Positions 26,503 through 35,908 of a stretch of DNA of 64,000 nt are shown piece by piece. The notes beneath the pieces are model-generated. The model saw nothing but the letters and a program-made list of their open reading frames with translations, had not been told where the DNA came from and searched no databases. Source of the stretch: Paeniglutamicibacter sulfureus (GTDB lineage Bacteria > Actinomycetota > Actinomycetes > Actinomycetales > Micrococcaceae); the NCBI RefSeq assembly GCF_030512175.1, contig NZ_JAULBL010000002.1:2788149-2852148 (forward strand), given 5' to 3'. A program made the position numbers and the translations under genes. The first letter of the stretch is position 1. Each line of letters opens with the position of its first letter.

Positions 26503-27273
26503 ATGGCCGTTGCGATCCGCGTGATCCCATGCCTCGACGTCGATGCCGGACGAGTCGTCAAGGGAGTGAACTTCGAGGGGCTCCGGGATGCCGGGGACCC
26601 GGTGGAACTGGCCAAGCGCTACAACGCCGCCGGTGCCGATGAAATCACGTTCCTCGATGTGACGGCCTCCTCGGCCAAGCGCGAAACCACTTATGACGTG
26701 GTGGCCCACACGGCGGAGGAAATTTTCATCCCGCTGACCGTCGGCGGTGGAGTGCGCGCCGCCGAGGACGTCGATCGCCTGCTGCGTGCCGGCGCGGACA
26801 AGGCCTCGATCAACACGGCTGCCGTCGACCGCCCCGAGGTCATCAACGAAATCACCCAGCGCTTCGGATCCCAGGTGCTGGTGCTCTCGCTCGATGCCCG
26901 GCGCACCACGAACCCTGACGTCGAATCCGGTTTTGAGGTCACGACCCACGGAGGACGCACCGGCACCGGCCGCTGTGCCGTGGCCTGGGCCAGGGAAGCC
27001 GCCGAACGGGGCGTGGGGGAAATCCTGCTGAACTCGATTGACGCCGACGGCACCAAGGACGGCTTCGACCTTGAGATGATCCGCGCGGTCCGCGCGGCCG
27101 TCACCGTGCCGCTGATTGCCTCCGGCGGCGCCGGGGCACCGGAGCACTTCCCGCCGGCAATTGCCGCCGGCGCCGACGCGGTGCTTGCCGCCTCGATCTT
27201 CCACTTCGGCCCGGACGACATGATCAAGCAGGTCAAGGACGCCATCCGTGAAGCCGGTTTCCCGGTTCGCTAG
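26503..27273 (+). CDS. hisF: Imidazole glycerol phosphate synthase subunit HisF
   Basis: Cyclase subunit that makes imidazole glycerol phosphate with ammonia from HisH. TIM barrel of 256 residues. The catalytic aspartates are in [15 protein letters not shown] (N-terminus) and [12 protein letters not shown]. Other marks are [12 protein letters not shown] and [15 protein letters not shown] 26503 has AGGAG 11 nt upstream. No hisH or hisA is in the window, so the histidine pathway is split around the chromosome. Confidence 0.96.
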   Translation: MAVAIRVIPCLDVDAGRVVKGVNFEGLRDAGDPVELAKRYNAAGADEITFLDVTASSAKRETTYDVVAHTAEEIFIPLTVGGGVRAAEDVDRLLRAGADKASINTAAVDRPEVINEITQRFGSQVLVLSLDARRTTNPDVESGFEVTTHGGRTGTGRCAVAWAREAAERGVGEILLNSIDADGTKDGFDLEMIRAVRAAVTVPLIASGGAGAPEHFPPAIAAGADAVLAASIFHFGPDDMIKQVKDAIREAGFPVR

Positions 27274-28015
27274 TCCTGCGTCACTGGACGCCGTGATGTC
27301 CCGGGGCTGGCGGGCACTTGAGGAGGAAGACCTCTCCGGGTGGGTGTGCCGCTTTTCCTCGGGTGTCACCCGCCGGGCCAACTCGGTGCTTCCGTTGTTC
27401 GGTCCGCCCAATACCAATGGCGCAATCGACGAGGTCGAAGCCGCCTATCGGCGCCGCGGGCTGCCGCCGGTCTTCCAGATCAGCCCCGATTCCCTGCCGC
27501 AGGACCTGGACTCGATGCTTGGTGCCCGCGGTTACTCACTTGATTCCCCGACCCTGATGCAGGTGCTGAAACGCGAGGACTATGCGCGGGCCGTTGTCGG
27601 CGAGCCCGACCCGGGGATCGTCCTCCAGGATGCACCCTCCGAGGCATGGCTGAAGGCCCTGTGGGAATCCGAGGGACCGCATTCGCCCGCCGCACAGGCT
27701 GCCAGCGTCCGGATCCTGGGCAATACACCCTCCGTCTACGCCTCACTGGTCATTGAGGGGAGTATCCATGCCATTGCGCGCATGGCCTTGGTGGAAGACC
27801 TGGGCGGCATCTATGCCGTGGCCACCCGCGAGGAATCGCGTTCCCGGGGATACGGCCGGGCCGTGATGCGGGCCCTGGTGGCCGAGGCGGCCCGCCGGGA
27901 TCTGGCAGGCCTCTGGCTGCAGGTCGTCGAGGGGAACTCGATCGCCGCCGGACTCTATGCATCCCTGGGATTTGAAACGGTGTCGCGCTACCACTACCGC
28001 CAGTTGCCGGCCTAG
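27248..28015 (+). CDS. GNAT family N-acetyltransferase
   Basis: A 255-residue GCN5-related acetyltransferase. The N-terminal part ([27 protein letters not shown]) is typical of a two-part GNAT subgroup, and the acetyl-CoA site is in [16 protein letters not shown] (about 198-213); [19 protein letters not shown] is the C-terminal GNAT motif. GTG 27248 lies inside the hisF end (26-nt overlap). GTG 27293 or ATG 27296 are alternatives, but would cut into the conserved N-terminus. The substrate is unknown. Confidence 0.82.
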   Translation: MKPVSRFASPASLDAVMSRGWRALEEEDLSGWVCRFSSGVTRRANSVLPLFGPPNTNGAIDEVEAAYRRRGLPPVFQISPDSLPQDLDSMLGARGYSLDSPTLMQVLKREDYARAVVGEPDPGIVLQDAPSEAWLKALWESEGPHSPAAQAASVRILGNTPSVYASLVIEGSIHAIARMALVEDLGGIYAVATREESRSRGYGRAVMRALVAEAARRDLAGLWLQVVEGNSIAAGLYASLGFETVSRYHYRQLPA

Positions 28016-28581
28016 GCCGTCGCCGGCAGGAGTGCCTCCAACCCCCGTTCGAGGGCCGCACGTGCCGCAGCGGTGTCCAGCTGGTTCGATAGCCAGCGGC
28101 CGGAAATGCCTTCGACCAGGGCAGTGAGCAAAAGTGCCGTATCCCGGCATTGCCCGGTCCCCGCCCCGGTGTGCAGCTTGACCAGTTCCGCGACGTGGTT
28201 CTGCCACGCCGCAGTGGACGTGGCCAGATGCCCGGCCAGCGGCGGCTCGAAGACCGCGATTGCCCTGATCTCGTTCCACACGATCGACTTGGCGCGCACC
28301 GATTCGTCGTCCTGGATCTCGGCCAGCAGCAAATCCCGCAGCAAGCCGCGGGACCTGCCCCCACCGGCCGTTTGTTCCCCGCGTTGGGCCAGCGAGTCCG
28401 CGTTCACGTACTCCAGGGTGGCCGCCAGCAGTCCATCCCTGTCGGTGAAATGGTAGTAAACCAGCCCCGTGGACACGCCGGCCTGTTTGCAGACGTCTTG
28501 CACGCGCATCCCGCGGACCCCGTCACGGGCGATGCAGATGCTGCACGCCTCGAGTATCCGCTGCCTGGTGTCATTGGCCAT
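28012..28581 (-). CDS. TetR/AcrR family transcriptional regulator
   Basis: 189 residues. The N-terminal TetR helix-turn-helix is standard: TRQRILEACSICIARDGVRGMRVQDVCKQAGVSTGLVYYHF (about 5-45). The C-terminal ligand domain (50-189) is family-variable. Start ATG 28581. It is divergent from the amidase gene across 160 bp containing an inverted repeat that overlaps its own promoter, so it probably represses itself and the amidase. Its stop overlaps the convergent acetyltransferase gene by 4 nt. Confidence 0.9.
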   Translation of the reverse strand: MANDTRQRILEACSICIARDGVRGMRVQDVCKQAGVSTGLVYYHFTDRDGLLAATLEYVNADSLAQRGEQTAGGGRSRGLLRDLLLAEIQDDESVRAKSIVWNEIRAIAVFEPPLAGHLATSTAAWQNHVAELVKLHTGAGTGQCRDTALLLTALVEGISGRWLSNQLDTAAARAALERGLEALLPATA

Positions 28582-28646
28582 GGCCGGTGCCGCATCTTTC
28601 CCTTGGTGACCCGGGGTCTTCCCGAACCGTTGACCACACGCTATCT

Positions 28647-28666
28647 TTAACTGAATATCCAGTCAA
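28647..28666. promoter_or_regulatory. Candidate TetR operator overlapping a divergent promoter
   Basis: Inverted repeat TTAACTG-6-CAGTCAA (one mismatch). On the minus strand it starts with TTGACT, followed 17 bp later by TAGCGT, a good -35/-10 pair for the TetR gene. An operator covering a promoter is typical of autoregulated TetR genes. Confidence 0.6.
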
Positions 28667-28741
28667 TTTTTTGTGTGCTCCTCCCCGTCGGACATCTCGA
28701 TCGCGCAGGGCCGGAGCACCCCTTGTGAAGGGAACCCGATC

Positions 28742-30745
28742 ATGGCCCTGCCGTTCAGCATCCACGAAGCCTCCATCGAGGGCGTCCTGCGTGCGCTCGA
28801 TGACGGCACCGTCACCGCCGTCGAACTGATCGCCGCCCACCTTGCCCGGGTGGGACGCTTCGACAGGTCCACGGTGTGCCTCAACGCCATGGCTATGCTG
28901 AACCCCAACGCCTTCTCCGAGGCCGCGGAATCCGACCGCCGCCGCAGTGCCGGCCGGGGCGGTTCCCTTGAGGGGGTGCCATTTACCGTCAAGGACAGCT
29001 ACATGGTCGCCGGGCTCACCGTGGCTGCCGGTTCGCCGGCATTCAAGGACCTGGTGGCCAAGCACGACGCTTTCACTGTCGCACGCATCCGCGAGGCCGG
29101 GGGAGTGCTGGTGGGCAAGACGAACATGCCGCCCATGGCCGACGGCGGCATGCAGCGCGGTGTCTACGGGCGCGCCGAAAGTCCCTACAACGCCGACTAC
29201 CTGGCGGCTGCCTACGCCTCGGGGTCCTCCAACGGATCGGGCGTCGCCACCGCGGCCAGCATGGGGGTCTTCGGCATGGGAGAGGAAACCGTCTCCTCGG
29301 GCCGCAGCCCGGCCTCCAACAACGGCCTGTGCGCCTATACCCCCTCGCGCGGTGTCATCTCCATCCGCGGCAACTGGCCGCTCTTTCCCACCCGCGACGT
29401 CGTGGTCCCGCATACCAGGAGCATGGATGACATGTTCCGGCTGCTGGACGTGATCGTCGCCGACGATCCGGAAACCACGGGAGACTTCTGGCGCCACCAA
29501 AAAGCGGTGCCTCTGCCCGCTGCCTCGGCCATCCGGCCCGGGAGCTACGCGGAGCTGGCCGATCCGCAGGCCCTGTCCGGCAAGCGCTTCGGCGTGCCCC
29601 GCATGTATTTGGGCCAGGACCCGAGATTCCCGGTCAACCCGCGCCCCAGCGTCCTGGAACTCTGGGACGCCGCACGCTCCCGCCTGGAGGACCTGGGTGC
29701 CACCGTCGTCGATGTCGACTTCCCGCTGATCGAAAAGTACGAGGGGAAGACCCCGGGTGGCGAACAACTCGGTGCGCTGGGCATCCTGCCCGAGGGGTGG
29801 ATGGAGATGGAATTCAATGAGCTCCTCGCCCATGGATGGGACACGTTCCTGCGGGAAAACAACGACCCCGCGCTGAACAGGCTGGCCGATGTCGAGCATC
29901 TGCAGATCTTCCCGGCCCCTGTCGGATCGCTCCCAGACCGCTATGAAGAGGTCGAGGACTATGAAAACCGCTACCGCGACGTGGTGAAGATGGCCGCCGA
30001 CGGGCTGCCGGACCCAGCCACGCTGCCCGGATTCCCGGACGGGCTCAAGGCACTGGAAAAGCTGCGCAAGGAGCTCTTCGAAAATTGGCTCGCCGAGCAT
30101 CGGCTCGACGGTGTCGTCTTCCCTGCCAACGCCGATGTCGGGGCAGCGGATGCGGACACCAACCCGGAATCGGCGGACAGGGCCTGGGAGAACGGTGTCT
30201 TCTTTTCCAATGGGAACTACGCCCTGCGTCATCTCGGCATCCCCTCGGTCACCGTGGCCATGGGGCTGATGCAAGACACCGGCATGCCGGTGGGACTGAC
30301 CTTTGCCGGCCCCGCCTATTCCGACAACGCGATCATGGGCTGGGGGTGGGCGTTCGAGGACGCCGGCACCTTGCGCCCGGTTCCGTCGCTGGCGCCCGAG
30401 CTTGAAGGGGACCGCCACCGGGCAGCTTTCCGGGGACGGCCAGGCGCGCAACCGCCGGAAACTTCCATTCAGGGTCGCCTCGATTCCGGAAACCGCATAG
30501 GGGGCACCCTGCGGCTGCTGCTGGAGGGTGAAATCCGTGCGGCGGCGGACGCGGTGATTCGGCTGACGGTCAACGGCGAGCCGACCACGGTGATGCGCAC
30601 GGGCAGCACCTGGAATGCCACGGCAATCCTCCCGGCGGCAGGGGAGCCGGCGGCCACTGGATCAAACCCGGCGGGCAGGATCCTTGCCGTTGTGCACGTG
30701 GTGGAAGGCCGGGGAATGGCGGCGGGAGACTTCGTGGAGGTCTAG
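28742..30745 (+). CDS. Amidase (amidase signature family) with C-terminal extension
   Basis: 667-residue hydrolase, longer than typical amidases (about 470-520). The catalytic lysine lies in PFTVKDSYM (about 83), the cis-serine in GSSNGSG (about 162), and the nucleophile in EETVSSGRSPASNN (about 184), a variant of the usual TGGSIR. Residues 570-667 are an extra region with beta-rich spacing (LRLLLEGEI, VTVNG-like and VVHVVEG), perhaps a small binding domain. No signal peptide. ATG 28742 has AAGGGAA 9 nt upstream. Likely controlled by the adjacent TetR; the amide substrate is unknown. Confidence 0.85.
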   Translation: MALPFSIHEASIEGVLRALDDGTVTAVELIAAHLARVGRFDRSTVCLNAMAMLNPNAFSEAAESDRRRSAGRGGSLEGVPFTVKDSYMVAGLTVAAGSPAFKDLVAKHDAFTVARIREAGGVLVGKTNMPPMADGGMQRGVYGRAESPYNADYLAAAYASGSSNGSGVATAASMGVFGMGEETVSSGRSPASNNGLCAYTPSRGVISIRGNWPLFPTRDVVVPHTRSMDDMFRLLDVIVADDPETTGDFWRHQKAVPLPAASAIRPGSYAELADPQALSGKRFGVPRMYLGQDPRFPVNPRPSVLELWDAARSRLEDLGATVVDVDFPLIEKYEGKTPGGEQLGALGILPEGWMEMEFNELLAHGWDTFLRENNDPALNRLADVEHLQIFPAPVGSLPDRYEEVEDYENRYRDVVKMAADGLPDPATLPGFPDGLKALEKLRKELFENWLAEHRLDGVVFPANADVGAADADTNPESADRAWENGVFFSNGNYALRHLGIPSVTVAMGLMQDTGMPVGLTFAGPAYSDNAIMGWGWAFEDAGTLRPVPSLAPELEGDRHRAAFRGRPGAQPPETSIQGRLDSGNRIGGTLRLLLEGEIRAAADAVIRLTVNGEPTTVMRTGSTWNATAILPAAGEPAATGSNPAGRILAVVHVVEGRGMAAGDFVEV

Positions 30746-30767
30746 TCCCGACTGCCCAAAGTGGTGG

Positions 30768-31400
30768 CTAGAGCGAGACCGTGAGCAGGGCGATGGCCTC
30801 TGCTGCACCCTCGAACGTCACCAGTGCTTCCTCGCGGCGTCCCGAGGCGTGCAGCAGGAGTTCGCCCGGGCGACCGGTGATGGCCACCGAGGTGCTGGCC
30901 TTGCGGGCCACGTGGCGTTGCCCGTCGGGGCGGACCAGGATGATACCGACATCCACGCCGCGGTAGTAGTGCGCGGCCCGGCGCACCAAGTCCTCCCACA
31001 GGAGATCCTCGTACTTGGCGTCAAGCGCACGGGGGACCCAGCGGTCGGATGCGCGGCGCACATCCTCGGTATGGATGAAGAACTCGGAGAGGTTCGCCGA
31101 ATGGTCCACCCGCGGGTTGGACAGGGGCGAAAACCTGGGGGCGCCGCGCAAGAATTCGTTGACGAGGCTGGCGTAGGCGTCGCGGTCCCCGGCCACGTCC
31201 GCACGCCGGTCCAGCTCGGCCTCCATGCGGTGCGCCAGTGGTTTGATGACCAGTCCCGCAGCAAGCAGGGACTGCTCCCGAATGATCAGGTGCGCGGCGA
31301 GGTGGCGGGTCTGCCATCCGGCGCACAATGTGGGAGCCGTCGGCCCTGCTGCCAGCAGGACTTCGGCCAATACTTCACGCGAGGCTGGGACGAAATGCAT
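30768..31400 (-). CDS. TIGR03085 family metal-binding protein
   Basis: 210-residue member of the DinB/maleylpyruvate isomerase-like superfamily, actinobacterial TIGR03085 group. The N-terminus APTLCAGWQTRHLAAHLIIRE carries the first metal-binding histidine, and NLSEFFIHTEDVRRA the second region. The C-terminal domain (about 140-210; VRPDGQRHVARKA, ITGRPGELLLHASGR) resembles SCP-2-like ends. Mycothiol-linked chemistry is seen in relatives, but the function of this group is unknown. ATG 31400. It is convergent with the amidase gene (22-bp gap). Confidence 0.8.
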   Translation of the reverse strand: MHFVPASREVLAEVLLAAGPTAPTLCAGWQTRHLAAHLIIREQSLLAAGLVIKPLAHRMEAELDRRADVAGDRDAYASLVNEFLRGAPRFSPLSNPRVDHSANLSEFFIHTEDVRRASDRWVPRALDAKYEDLLWEDLVRRAAHYYRGVDVGIILVRPDGQRHVARKASTSVAITGRPGELLLHASGRREEALVTFEGAAEAIALLTVSL

Positions 31401-31644
31401 CACTTCGAAACTAACACGTTCGGGGGCGCATGGAGCTTCTATTTCGCTCCGCGCCCAAGCCGCGTCAGAACGGTCCGCCGCGAATGGACCATTAAGCACG
31501 GCATTGGTGTCGAGTGCCACGCTCCCGGCGTCGGGACGCAGGAGGAGTGCCTGCCCATTGTCCTCCATGGCGCGGGGACCGGGCCCGGGCGTGACGCGCG
31601 GGTGAACACGAGTGGACGAGACGGCAGGTGCAGGCCCGACCCGA

Positions 31645-31765
31645 GTCCCACGCCAGGCTTGCGCTGGATTCCCGCGACGTGGTTCTTGACCGTGCCCGGT
31701 GACAGGAAGAGCGTCTCGGCGATCTCCGCTGTGGTCCTCGCCCGGGCGACGAGGCAGGCGGTTTC
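31645..31765 (-). pseudogene. Remnant of a LuxR-type regulator (HTH only)
   Basis: On the minus strand about 35 residues read as a canonical LuxR/NarL helix-turn-helix: TTAEIAETLFLSPGTVKNHV then AGIQRKPGV. The usual preceding LTxREx(E/V)VL helix and the receiver or sensor domain are absent, and both sides lose similarity at once. It is a truncated relic, not a gene. Confidence 0.7.
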
Positions 31766-32033
31766 GTCCTCTACCTGGCCACCGCAGGCGCGCTCGGAGC
31801 CTTGCCCACCCTCGGGCTGGTGCAGCACCGGGGGAGGTCTCTCCCCGCTGGATGATCGGCATGCGGGGCCGGCGGGTTCCGACCCCCTGCGTAGGCCCAA
31901 CGGCTGAGCTCCCGGATGCGCGGTGAGGCCAACAGGCGTGAATCGCGCCTTAGGCCGTGGCGGTGAAGACCGACGGCTGGCCGGGGCCGGGGGCGCAAAC
32001 GTGTTTCGGGACGGGTTTCACCGCCCGTGGCAC

Positions 32034-32039
32034 TAGACT
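32034..32039 (+). promoter_or_regulatory. -10 element of hisI (leaderless)
   Basis: TAGACT, 7 nt, then ATG 32047. Identical hexamer and spacing to the methyltransferase gene. Confidence 0.5.
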
Positions 32040-32046
32040 GGTACTG

Positions 32047-32448
32047 ATGTCGCAGAACCCAGCCTTCGCCGCCCCCGCCTCCGTTGACGGGAAACTGTCC
32101 GCCCAGATTTCCGCCGCCCTGAAGAAGGACGAGGCCGGGCTTGTCGCGGCCATTGTCCAGCAACATGGCAGCGGCGAGGTGCTGATGCTCGGATGGATGG
32201 ACGAGGAGGCGCTGCGTCGCACCCTGACCACCGGGAGGGTGACCTTCTGGTCCCGGTCCCGCAACGAATACTGGCGCAAGGGCGACACCTCCGGCCACTC
32301 CCAGCTGGTCCGCTCAGTGGCACTTGACTGCGACGGCGACGCCTTGCTGGTCATCGTCGACCAGATCGGGGCGGCCTGCCACACCGGGACGCGCACCTGC
32401 TTCGACGGACGCGAACTGCCCGCCGTCGTGGGCCGACGCGTTTCCTGA
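32047..32448 (+). CDS. hisI: Phosphoribosyl-AMP cyclohydrolase
   Basis: Third step of histidine synthesis, opening the adenine ring of PR-AMP. 133 residues, the stand-alone form. Signatures: [48 protein letters not shown] and the zinc cysteines in [12 protein letters not shown]. trpE follows after 46 nt, so hisI appears to lead a his-trp transcript. Confidence 0.96.
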   Translation: MSQNPAFAAPASVDGKLSAQISAALKKDEAGLVAAIVQQHGSGEVLMLGWMDEEALRRTLTTGRVTFWSRSRNEYWRKGDTSGHSQLVRSVALDCDGDALLVIVDQIGAACHTGTRTCFDGRELPAVVGRRVS

Positions 32449-32494
32449 CCTTTCCACCCGCTCCATCCGCACACGCAAGGACCATTCTTCGCTT

Positions 32495-34054
32495 ATGCAA
32501 GCTCTCGGCGCCCTGACACCCACCCGCGAGGAATTCCGCGCCCTCGCCGCGGATCGCCGCGTCATTCCCGTGACCATGAGGGTGCTGGCCGACGCACTGA
32601 CACCCATTTCCGTCTACCGCCGGCTGGCCGGCGGACGCCCCGGCACCTTCCTGATGGAATCGGCCGCGGCCGGGGGAGTGTGGTCCCGCTATTCCTTCAT
32701 CGGCGTGAATTCCCCCGCGACCCTGACCACCCTTGACGGCCTGGCCCACTGGCAGGGCACACCGCCGGCGGGCATGCCCAGCGAAGGCAACCCGGTCGAG
32801 GTCCTGCGCGACACCGTCCGCGCCCTGCGCACCGAACCCCTGGACGGCCTGCCGCCGCTGACCAGCGGCATGGTCGGCTTCATCGGGTGGGAGGCGGTGC
32901 GCCACTGGGAGAAGCTGCCCAACCCGCCGGCGGACGACCTGCACCTGCCCGAACTTGCCATGAACCTTGTCGGCGACATGGCAGTGCACGACAACACCGA
33001 CGGCACGCTGACGCTCATCGCCAACGCCATCAACTTCAACGGCACCGCCGACGGCGTCGACGGCGCCTACGACCACGCGGTACAGCGCCTCTCCGGGATG
33101 CTTGACGCGCTTGGCGAGGCTGCGGAAAACCCCGTCTCGGTCCTTTCCGGAACCGATGTGCCGGCCGATACGCTGATGAACGCCGTCACCCACTCCTGGG
33201 ACGAGGACTCCTACCGCCGCGCGGTGTTGCGCGGCAAGGAGGCCATCGTCGAGGGCGAGGTCTTCCAGGTCGTGATCTCGCGCCGCTTCGAGCTGGAGAC
33301 CCACGCCGATCCGCTGGATGTCTACCGGATCCTGCGTGGCACCAACCCCAGCCCGTACATGTACCTCTTCACGCTGCAGGACGCCCACGGCAAGGCGTAT
33401 TCCATCGTTGGCTCCTCGCCCGAGGCCCTGGTCACGGTCAACGACGACCACGTGGTCACCCACCCGATCGCCGGCTCGCGCCCGCGCGGGGACAACTACG
33501 AGGACGACCTGCAGCACGAGAAGAACCTGTTGGCCGACGAAAAGGAACGCGCCGAGCACCTGATGCTGGTGGACCTCTCGCGCAACGACCTTTCCAAGGT
33601 CTGCGTGCCCGGTTCGGTCGAGGTCACCCAGTTCATGGAGGTCGAGCGCTTCAGCCACATCATGCACCTGGTCTCCAACGTGGTCGGCAAGCTGAATCCG
33701 GGCACCGACGGCTACGACGTGCTCGCCGCGACCTTCCCCGCGGGGACCCTCTCGGGGGCGCCCAAGCCGCGGGCGCTGTCGCTGCTCGATGAACTCGAGC
33801 CCTACCGCCGCGGCATCTACGGCGGCGTGGTCGGCTACCTGGACTTCACCGGGGACATGGACATGGCCATCGCCATCCGCTCCGCGCTGATCAAGGGCAA
33901 CCGGGCGTACGTGCAGGCCGGCGGCGGCATCGTCGCGGACTCCGACCTCGACGCCGAGGCCTTGGAAACCATCAACAAGTCGGCAGCCCCCCTGCGGGCC
34001 GTCTGGGCCGCAGGGACCATGGCGCCGGCACAAGTGGACGGCACCCAGGCATGA
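32495..34054 (+). CDS. trpE: Anthranilate synthase component I
   Basis: Converts chorismate to anthranilate using ammonia from TrpG. 519 residues. The feedback tryptophan site is marked by TFLMESA (about 52), a variant of LLES. The chorismate-binding domain (about 240-510) has GEVFQVVISRRF, NPSPYMYLF, SSPEALV, PIAGSRPRG, DLSRNDLSKV, FPAGTLSGAPKPRAL and QAGGGIVADSD. ATG 32495. No leader peptide or attenuator is visible in the 46-nt gap after hisI. trpG is not nearby. Confidence 0.96.
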   Translation: MQALGALTPTREEFRALAADRRVIPVTMRVLADALTPISVYRRLAGGRPGTFLMESAAAGGVWSRYSFIGVNSPATLTTLDGLAHWQGTPPAGMPSEGNPVEVLRDTVRALRTEPLDGLPPLTSGMVGFIGWEAVRHWEKLPNPPADDLHLPELAMNLVGDMAVHDNTDGTLTLIANAINFNGTADGVDGAYDHAVQRLSGMLDALGEAAENPVSVLSGTDVPADTLMNAVTHSWDEDSYRRAVLRGKEAIVEGEVFQVVISRRFELETHADPLDVYRILRGTNPSPYMYLFTLQDAHGKAYSIVGSSPEALVTVNDDHVVTHPIAGSRPRGDNYEDDLQHEKNLLADEKERAEHLMLVDLSRNDLSKVCVPGSVEVTQFMEVERFSHIMHLVSNVVGKLNPGTDGYDVLAATFPAGTLSGAPKPRALSLLDELEPYRRGIYGGVVGYLDFTGDMDMAIAIRSALIKGNRAYVQAGGGIVADSDLDAEALETINKSAAPLRAVWAAGTMAPAQVDGTQA

Positions 34055-34656
34055 GCGAGGAAACCAAACCGCGCAGGGGATCCAAGCGCAACGTCATGCT
34101 CCTGGGCCTTTTCGGCGCGGTCCTCGCGCTGGCCACCAGCACCCGGACCTGGATCAACGTCCAGCCGGAGGTGGGCTCGGTAAGGATTCCGCTCATCGAA
34201 GTGGCGGGTTCCGATGCCGCGGCCGCCGTGGCGGCACTGGCGGTGGTGGCCCTGGCCGGCTCGCTGGCGGCAATGATCGCCGGCAAGGTGGCCCGCTGGA
34301 TCATCGCAGCGATCCTGTTGCTGGTCGGCGGAGGAATCATCGCCTCGGCAGTCTCGGTGCTTGCCGACCCGGTGCTCGCTGCAACGACCAAGGTCGGGGA
34401 AGCCACCGGGCTGAACGCCTCCGGCGGCGCCTACGACGTGACCTTCTGGCCCTGGGCCGCTGCGCTGGCCGGCGCGGTTCTCGTGGCCGACGCGGTGCTG
34501 CTGGCTGTGGCCGGACGACACTGGGCCGGATCCCGCAAATATTCCCGCGACGCCGCAGCAACGGCCGCGGGGCGTCCGGGCGCAGCGTCAAATGGCCCAA
34601 TCGACGAGATCTCCGGCTGGGACTCGCTGTCCCGCGGGGACGATCCCACCGGTTAA
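34051..34656 (+). CDS. Trp-operon-associated membrane protein (TIGR02234)
   Basis: 201-residue membrane protein with four hydrophobic segments (about 15-30, 58-76, 84-106, 134-156) and a charged cytoplasmic tail. It belongs to the family of membrane proteins found beside trp genes in actinobacteria (Trp biosynthesis-associated, TIGR02234), whose function is unknown. TSTRTWINV after helix 1 is the typical extracytoplasmic motif. It overlaps trpE by 4 nt, so it is coupled to tryptophan synthesis. Confidence 0.85.
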   Translation: MSEETKPRRGSKRNVMLLGLFGAVLALATSTRTWINVQPEVGSVRIPLIEVAGSDAAAAVAALAVVALAGSLAAMIAGKVARWIIAAILLLVGGGIIASAVSVLADPVLAATTKVGEATGLNASGGAYDVTFWPWAAALAGAVLVADAVLLAVAGRHWAGSRKYSRDAAATAAGRPGAASNGPIDEISGWDSLSRGDDPTG

Positions 34657-34722
34657 CGCGCACACGACGCAACATGGCATGCCATCGCTGCAAAGAATGG
34701 CAGAATGGAAGCCAAGAGATTT

Positions 34723-34740
34723 ATCGGGAAAAATCCCGAT
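34723..34740 (+). other. Small hairpin in front of the HGxxPAAW gene
   Basis: ATCGGGA-AAAA-TCCCGAT, a 7-bp stem about 30 nt before the start codon, preceding the ribosome-binding site. It may shape mRNA stability; no role shown. Confidence 0.4.
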
Positions 34741-34769
34741 TCGCACGAGGTGAGTAGGAGTATCCCACC

Positions 34770-35021
34770 ATGGCTAACGCCAACACCCAGATCGATCCAA
34801 TGCACGCCGAGGAAATCGGACACGGCAACTCCAAGGCCGCATGGTCAATGGTCTTCGTCATGTTGATCGGCTTCGTCGTCGGCTGCATCGCCTTCGCCGG
34901 ACACAACCCGACCTTCGTCTACGTTGGCTGCGCCATCGTGGTCCTCGGCCTGATCGTCGGCTGGGCCATGAAGAAGGCCGGCTTCGGCGTCAACGGTTCC
35001 AGGTCCGGCGACTCGCACTAG
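34770..35021 (+). CDS. HGxxPAAW family small membrane protein
   Basis: 83 residues with two transmembrane helices (about 26-45 and 50-68). The N-terminal HGNSKAAW motif defines the actinobacterial HGxxPAAW family, function unknown; here Pro is replaced by Lys. ATG 34770 has GGAG about 9 nt upstream. It is placed inside the trp cluster, two bases before the trpC GTG, a position seen repeatedly in actinobacteria. Confidence 0.82.
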   Translation: MANANTQIDPMHAEEIGHGNSKAAWSMVFVMLIGFVVGCIAFAGHNPTFVYVGCAIVVLGLIVGWAMKKAGFGVNGSRSGDSH

Positions 35022-35023
35022 CC

Positions 35024-35854
35024 GTGAGTGTACTGACAGATATCATCGCGGGCGTTCAGATCGATCTGGACGCCCGTCGGTCCATCATCGGCCAGGAGCA
35101 AATCGAGGCGGCGGCCGCGGCGGCCGTTCCCGCGCTCGACGCCTACGCTGCCCTGGGCGGACACCTTGACGCGTCCCAACGCGGAAACACGCTGCACGTG
35201 ATCTCCGAGGTGAAGCGAAAGTCGCCCTCCAAGGGCGCCCTTGCAGACATCGGCGAGCCAGCCGAACTGGCCGCCTCCTACGAGGCCGGCGGTGCCTCCG
35301 TGATCTCGGTGCTGACCGAGGAGCGCCGCTTCGGCGGATCTCTGGCCGACTTCGACGCCGTGCGCGCCGCGGTGGAGATCCCGCTGCTGCGCAAGGACTT
35401 CACCGTCGATCCCTACCAGATCTTCGAGGCCCGCGCCCACGGCGCCGACCTGGTGTTGCTGATCGTGGCGGCCCTGGATGACGCGCAATTGCGCGAGTTC
35501 CTGGACCTGACCCATGCCCTGGGCATGAACGCCCTGGTCGAGACGCACACCGAGGAAGAAATCGCCCGTGCCGTGAAGCTCGGGTCAAAGATCATCGGCG
35601 TGAACGTGCGCAACCTCAAGACGTTGGACGTGGACCGCGAGAACTTCTCCCGGCTTGCCGCCCACATCCCCTCCGGCGTCGTCATTGTGGCCGAATCCGG
35701 CGTGCGCGACGTTGCCGACGTCGAGCACTATGCAAGCCACGGAGCAGACGCGATCCTGGTGGGAGAGGCGCTGGTCAAGGACAACGACCCGCGCGCGGCG
35801 ATCGAGCGCTTCATTGCCTCCGGGACCGCCGCCAAGCCAGCCCGCGCCAGCTGA
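35024..35854 (+). CDS. trpC: Indole-3-glycerol phosphate synthase
   Basis: TIM-barrel enzyme closing the indole ring. 276 residues from GTG 35024. The catalytic and phosphate-binding elements are clear: [77 protein letters not shown] and AESGV. The C-terminus is an Ala-rich tail. Confidence 0.96.
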   Translation: MSVLTDIIAGVQIDLDARRSIIGQEQIEAAAAAAVPALDAYAALGGHLDASQRGNTLHVISEVKRKSPSKGALADIGEPAELAASYEAGGASVISVLTEERRFGGSLADFDAVRAAVEIPLLRKDFTVDPYQIFEARAHGADLVLLIVAALDDAQLREFLDLTHALGMNALVETHTEEEIARAVKLGSKIIGVNVRNLKTLDVDRENFSRLAAHIPSGVVIVAESGVRDVADVEHYASHGADAILVGEALVKDNDPRAAIERFIASGTAAKPARAS

Positions 35855-35908
35855 CACACCCCCCACACACCCCTCGAAGAATTCCTGAGCAAGAGAAGGA
35901 TGCGCCAG

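Larger units (their letters stand above)
31401..32046. other. Gap containing a decayed regulator relic
   Basis: 646 bp between the TIGR03085 gene and hisI. Besides the LuxR HTH relic and the hisI promoter, no intact gene is visible. Frames open over much of this stretch are proline/arginine-rich and look random. Confidence 0.6.

Noticed and set aside
25473-26615. 380-residue minus-strand frame over hisG
   Set aside because: Antisense shadow of hisG, which is unmistakable on the + strand.
32449-32494. Possible trp attenuator or leader peptide before trpE
   Set aside because: The gap after hisI is only 46 nt, with no Trp codon run and no alternative stems.
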